From Bacteroidota bacterium (GTDB lineage Bacteria > Bacteroidota > Bacteroidia > Bacteroidales > Prolixibacteraceae), in assembly GCA_023412195.1 (NCBI GenBank), contig JAEYNZ010000054.1, positions 1 through 15,779 of the forward strand: 15,779 nt of DNA, given 5' to 3'. Shown here piece by piece: positions 12,900-15,779 of this stretch. Positions within the stretch are counted from its first letter, which is position 1. Every line of letters begins with the position of its first letter. The notes beneath the pieces are model-generated. The model had not been told where the DNA came from and did no database searches. It worked only from the letters and a program-made list of their open reading frames with translations. A program made the position numbers and the translations under genes.

Positions 12900-14036
12900 A
12901 TGAGCCGTAAAAAAGTAATGGTCAGCGGTTGCTACGATTTGTTGCATGCCGGTCATATCGCATTTTTTAAAACTGCCTCCCGTTTTGGAGAACTGCATGT
13001 TTTCGTTGAGAAGGATGAGAATGTTAAATCGTTAAAAGGTAAAACACCATATTTTTCACAGGAAGAGCGGAAGTATATGGTAGATGCTGTAAAGTACGTA
13101 GAAAAGGCATATATAGCTTCCGGTTCCGGAATGCTTGATTTTGAACCTGACATGAAAGTGCTCAGGCCTGATGTTTTTGTTGTTAATACAGATGGCTATA
13201 CCCCTGAAAAAAAGAAACTATGTGATCAGCTGGGTGTGAAAATGGTAGTATTGGACCGTATTCCTGAAGAAGGCCTGCCGGCTCGTTCAAGTTCATCCTC
13301 CAAGAACGATTTAAAATTTCCCTATCGGATTTGTCTTGCCGGCGGATGGATGGACCAGCCCTGGGTATCGGAGGTCCATCCGGGGTCGGTAGTTGTTGCA
13401 CAAATCTGGCCTGATACAGAGTTTAATGACCGTTCGGGCATGGCAACCAGTTCACGTAAAGTAGCTATTGAATTATGGGGGGACCAGATTCCAGGTGGAG
13501 ATCCACTTCGTAATGCACGGCTTCTATTTGGAGCAGAAAATCCTCCGGGCTCAGAATATATTTCAGGCTCCCAGGACCAGATCGGATTGCTGGTCCCTGG
13601 TATTTCAAGGCTTGATTATAATGGTTCATACTGGCCTTCCTACATCGAAACTATAGCAGATCGCGATACCTGCGAATGGCTTTCAAATGTACTGCATATT
13701 GTTCCCATGCAACCACGCCCGGCTGGTTATAATCCTCTGTTGATTAAAAACCTGGATTCACGATTAATAAAGAGATTGGGGGATTCAGGAGTTAGTTGTT
13801 TTGAGGCTATTTTGAAGAAAGATGTTCAGCAACTGGGTGAAGCCATGAAGGAAACTTTTCTTGTCTGGCGGGAAATGTTACCTTGTACAATTCCTGATTG
13901 GGTGATGGAAGAAATGGAGACTCATTATTTTCCCAAATACTCAGGCGCAATTACCTCAGGCAGTGGAGGGGGCTATATAGTTTTTCCTGCCAAGGAAGAA
14001 GTTGAAGGGACTACAAGAGTCCGGGTTAAATGTTGA
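12900..14036 (+). CDS. Fused HxGH nucleotidyltransferase and compact GHMP-kinase-like protein
   Basis: The protein has 378 residues and two domains. Residues 1-137 form a cytidylyltransferase-like nucleotidyltransferase with GCYDLLHAGH (10-19) carrying the HxGH signature, and a closing RSSSSSK (129-135) like the ISSTxIK-type motif. Residues 138-378 resemble sugar kinases of the GHMP superfamily (fucokinase, heptose kinase). They show PYRICLAGGWMDQP (141-154), the ATP-loop-like SGMATSSRK (179-187), SGSQDQIGLL (222-231) and a glycine-rich SGSGGGYIVF (353-362). The spacing between the first two kinase motifs is only about 30 residues, where relatives usually have some 80 or more, so this domain is compact. 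The expected role is sugar to sugar-1-phosphate to NDP-sugar in one polypeptide. Substrate and nucleotide are not readable; L-galactose or L-fucose and GDP are inferred from the neighbouring epimerase and fucosidase. Kinase activity is less certain than nucleotidyl transfer. Confidence 0.75.
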   Translation: MSRKKVMVSGCYDLLHAGHIAFFKTASRFGELHVFVEKDENVKSLKGKTPYFSQEERKYMVDAVKYVEKAYIASGSGMLDFEPDMKVLRPDVFVVNTDGYTPEKKKLCDQLGVKMVVLDRIPEEGLPARSSSSSKNDLKFPYRICLAGGWMDQPWVSEVHPGSVVVAQIWPDTEFNDRSGMATSSRKVAIELWGDQIPGGDPLRNARLLFGAENPPGSEYISGSQDQIGLLVPGISRLDYNGSYWPSYIETIADRDTCEWLSNVLHIVPMQPRPAGYNPLLIKNLDSRLIKRLGDSGVSCFEAILKKDVQQLGEAMKETFLVWREMLPCTIPDWVMEEMETHYFPKYSGAITSGSGGGYIVFPAKEEVEGTTRVRVKC

Positions 14037-14106
14037 AGTAAAAAATGGTCATATTCATCAGAGATATGAGCTAAAACGGATATTACGAAACCATTAAATA
14101 AAGATT

Positions 14107-15651
14107 ATGAAAACCGGTTTAAAAATTTTATTGCTGCTTCTGGTAGTTGCTGGATGCACCAATGCAGGAAAAAAGGCAACAGAAGAAAAGCCTTCCCGTT
14201 ATGAAGAAACGTGGGAATCACTTGCCAGTCATAATGAACAGCCCGAATGGTTTCAGGATGCCAAACTTGGAATTTATTTTCACTGGGGAGTATATTCAGT
14301 GCCTGCCTTTGGCAATGAATGGTACCCGCGTAACATGCATTTTGAAGGAAGTAATGAGTACCGGCATCACGTTGGGAAATATGGTACACCTGCTGAATTC
14401 GGTTATCATGATTTTGTACCTATGTTTAAGGCTGAAAATTTTGATGCCAGGGAGTGGGCAAGCCTCTTTCGGAAGGCCGGAGCCCGGTTTGCAGGACCTG
14501 TAGCTGAACATCATGATGGTTTTTCAATGTGGGCAAGTGAAATAACTCCCTGGAACGTGGGATCAAAAGGGCCTCAAAAAGATATAACTGGTGAACTTGT
14601 GGAAGCTATCAGGGGAGAAGGGATGAAATTTATTACAACCTTTCATCATGCACGGAACCTGCAGCGCTACAAAGGTAAAGAACAGGAAGAAATTGTGAAG
14701 AGCAGTGAAAACGTTTATTGGGGATTTGGTAACAGCCATTATCCTTTGTTTGAAGGTATGCCACCGGCTATGGATGACCCCGAACTGAATTATCTCTATG
14801 GAAATATTCCTGAAGATAAATGGCTGGAGGAAGTTTGGTTTGGAAAGTTAAAAGAGGTCATCGACAAATATCAGCCCGATATCATGTGGTTTGATTCCTG
14901 GCTGGATGAAATTCCTGAATCATACCGTCAGAAGTACTGTGCATATTATCTGAATGAGGCAGATAAACTGAATAAGGAGGTTGTTATAGTGCGTAAACAG
15001 GATGACCTGCCCTTAGAGGTCAGTGTAGATGATCTGGAAAAGTCGAGGAAGAACAGGCTGGATGAAAAAGTATGGATGACTGATGAAACAGTAAGCACAG
15101 GGAGCTGGTGCTATACAGAAAATCTCCGGATTAAACCTGCTGAAGATGTGCTGCACGTATTAATTGATATAGTAAGTAAAAATGGAATACTGCTTCTTAA
15201 TGTTTCGCCCATGGCCGATGGTACAATACCTGGCAACCAAAGGCAGGTTTTGCTGACGATAGGGGAGTGGCTTGAAAAATACGGAGAGTCGGTTTATGAA
15301 ACACGTCCCTGGTACACTTATGGTGAAGGTCCTGTCAAAGAACCTGAAGGACATTTCTGCAATCATCAGGAATTCCTGAAGATCAAATATTCTTCCAAAG
15401 ACATCCGATATACCACAAAAGGTAATATTGTGTATGCAACTCTCCTGGGAAGTCCTGATAAAAAAAGTAATATTCTGCTTAAATCCTTTTCAGGCAGTTT
15501 ATGGCCAGAAGCCAGAGGTTTAAAAAACATTTCCCTGTTGGGATCAGACCTAAAAGTAAAATACGAGGTGCTAACTGAAGGACTAAAGATAGAAATGCCT
15601 GATACTCCTGTTGATAATATGGCAGTAGTGTTTAAAATTGAACTGGAATAG
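14107..15651 (+). CDS. GH29 alpha-L-fucosidase-family lipoprotein
   Basis: This 514-residue glycoside hydrolase has a lipoprotein signal peptide: MKTGLK, a run of leucines and valines, and the lipobox VVAGC with lipidated C17. No acidic run follows C17, so a surface-export signal of the Bacteroidota type is not evident. The catalytic (beta/alpha)8 domain begins with GIYFHWGVYSVPAFGNEWY (55-73). It then shows GPVAEHHDGFSMW (130-142), FHHAR (179-183) and DIMWFDSW (258-265), where D263 is the expected nucleophile. NGILLLNVSPMADGTIP (359-375) closes the domain, and a C-terminal beta domain follows (about 410-514). The family cleaves alpha-L-fucosides, and some members accept alpha-L-galactosides. 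It is third in the cluster, 70 nt after the fused kinase. The acid/base residue is variable in GH29 and cannot be assigned here. Confidence 0.92.
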   Translation: MKTGLKILLLLLVVAGCTNAGKKATEEKPSRYEETWESLASHNEQPEWFQDAKLGIYFHWGVYSVPAFGNEWYPRNMHFEGSNEYRHHVGKYGTPAEFGYHDFVPMFKAENFDAREWASLFRKAGARFAGPVAEHHDGFSMWASEITPWNVGSKGPQKDITGELVEAIRGEGMKFITTFHHARNLQRYKGKEQEEIVKSSENVYWGFGNSHYPLFEGMPPAMDDPELNYLYGNIPEDKWLEEVWFGKLKEVIDKYQPDIMWFDSWLDEIPESYRQKYCAYYLNEADKLNKEVVIVRKQDDLPLEVSVDDLEKSRKNRLDEKVWMTDETVSTGSWCYTENLRIKPAEDVLHVLIDIVSKNGILLLNVSPMADGTIPGNQRQVLLTIGEWLEKYGESVYETRPWYTYGEGPVKEPEGHFCNHQEFLKIKYSSKDIRYTTKGNIVYATLLGSPDKKSNILLKSFSGSLWPEARGLKNISLLGSDLKVKYEVLTEGLKIEMPDTPVDNMAVVFKIELE

Positions 15652-15722
15652 TGGATCACTTTAAAAAGTAGGTGGAGATAAAATAAAAAAGATGAATCTT
15701 TGCATAAAAAACTTATATCAGC

Positions 15723-15779
15723 ATGGATTCAAAGAATGAACATTACAACGAGTTGTTAAAAGCTTTACTTCCAGAAGAA
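15723..15779 (+). CDS. Partial 5' end of a probable ISAon1-type transposase N-terminal protein
   Basis: Only 19 codons are in the window (MDSKNEHYNELLKALLPEE). The phrase '..YNELLKALLPEE' resembles the beginning of the small N-terminal-region proteins of ISAon1-like transposases, which typically open with a short polar stretch and LL..LLPE. The similarity is short, so the call is tentative. Just before it, ACTTT-AA-AAAGT (15658-15669) is a small inverted repeat that could belong to the end of the element. If correct, a mobile element lies immediately downstream of the sugar cluster. Confidence 0.4.
   Translation, partial: MDSKNEHYNELLKALLPEE

Noticed and set aside
12900..14036. Identity as FKP (fucokinase/GDP-fucose pyrophosphorylase)
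   Set aside because: The nucleotidyltransferase domain is the HxGH cytidylyltransferase-like fold at the N-terminus, and the protein is far shorter than FKP, so it is at most functionally analogous.
14496..14535. Glutamate in AEHHDGF instead of the common lysine as a sign of an inactive fucosidase
   Set aside because: The nucleophile region DIMWFDSW and the other barrel motifs are intact, and this position varies among GH29 proteins, so inactivity is not supported.

Overview
The window looks like chromosomal DNA of a Bacteroidota member, probably a free-living or gut-type relative of the Bacteroidales/Marinilabiliales. The grounds are moderately AT-rich DNA, weak or absent Shine-Dalgarno sequences, TAnnTTTG-type promoter boxes, a lipoprotein GH29 fucosidase, a GxxExxY-family remnant, and long intergenic stretches with repeats of the 'aaccgcaaagacg...' and 'acgaattgcacgaa' kind. 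This is a judgement from style and gene content; no marker gene is present.

Layout. (1) 1 to about 1250: an IS110-family insertion sequence on the minus strand. Its DEDD/serine transposase is followed, on its 5' side, by a 151-nt segment that folds into a closing stem around two hairpins, the layout expected of an IS110 bridge RNA. (2) About 1250-2507: gene-free DNA full of palindromes and copies of a repeat with a small hairpin. (3) 2508-4224: a nucleotide-sugar dehydrogenase carrying a low-complexity His/Glu/Gln-rich insert, ending in a strong hairpin with a UACG loop. A truncated GxxExxY gene lies 4 nt upstream of it. (4) 4445-6247: an SLC13-type transporter with two RCK_C-like domains. 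Its upstream side is a degenerate repeat that makes a false, longer reading frame. (5) 6660-9082: two tandem paralogues of the App1/DUF2183 phosphatase-like family. (6) 9218-10210: a YihY/BrkB-family membrane protein, convergent with them. (7) 10585-15651: a divergently arranged sugar locus, with a LacI-type regulator on the minus strand facing a three-gene cluster on the plus strand. The cluster encodes a GDP-mannose 3,5-epimerase homologue, a fused HxGH nucleotidyltransferase/GHMP-kinase-like protein, and a GH29 alpha-L-fucosidase lipoprotein. (8) 15723-15779: the first 19 codons of what is probably another IS transposase subunit.

How the genes may work together. The most interesting unit is region 7. 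The fucosidase could release L-fucose or its 6-hydroxy analogue L-galactose. The fused protein has the parts to phosphorylate a sugar and attach a nucleotide. The epimerase family interconverts GDP-D-mannose and GDP-L-galactose. Together they suggest a salvage or activation route for L-galactose-type sugars, running into or out of GDP-mannose under control of the LacI protein. The individual domains are recognised from motifs; the pathway is inference. Palindromes in the lacI/epimerase intergenic region are candidate operators.
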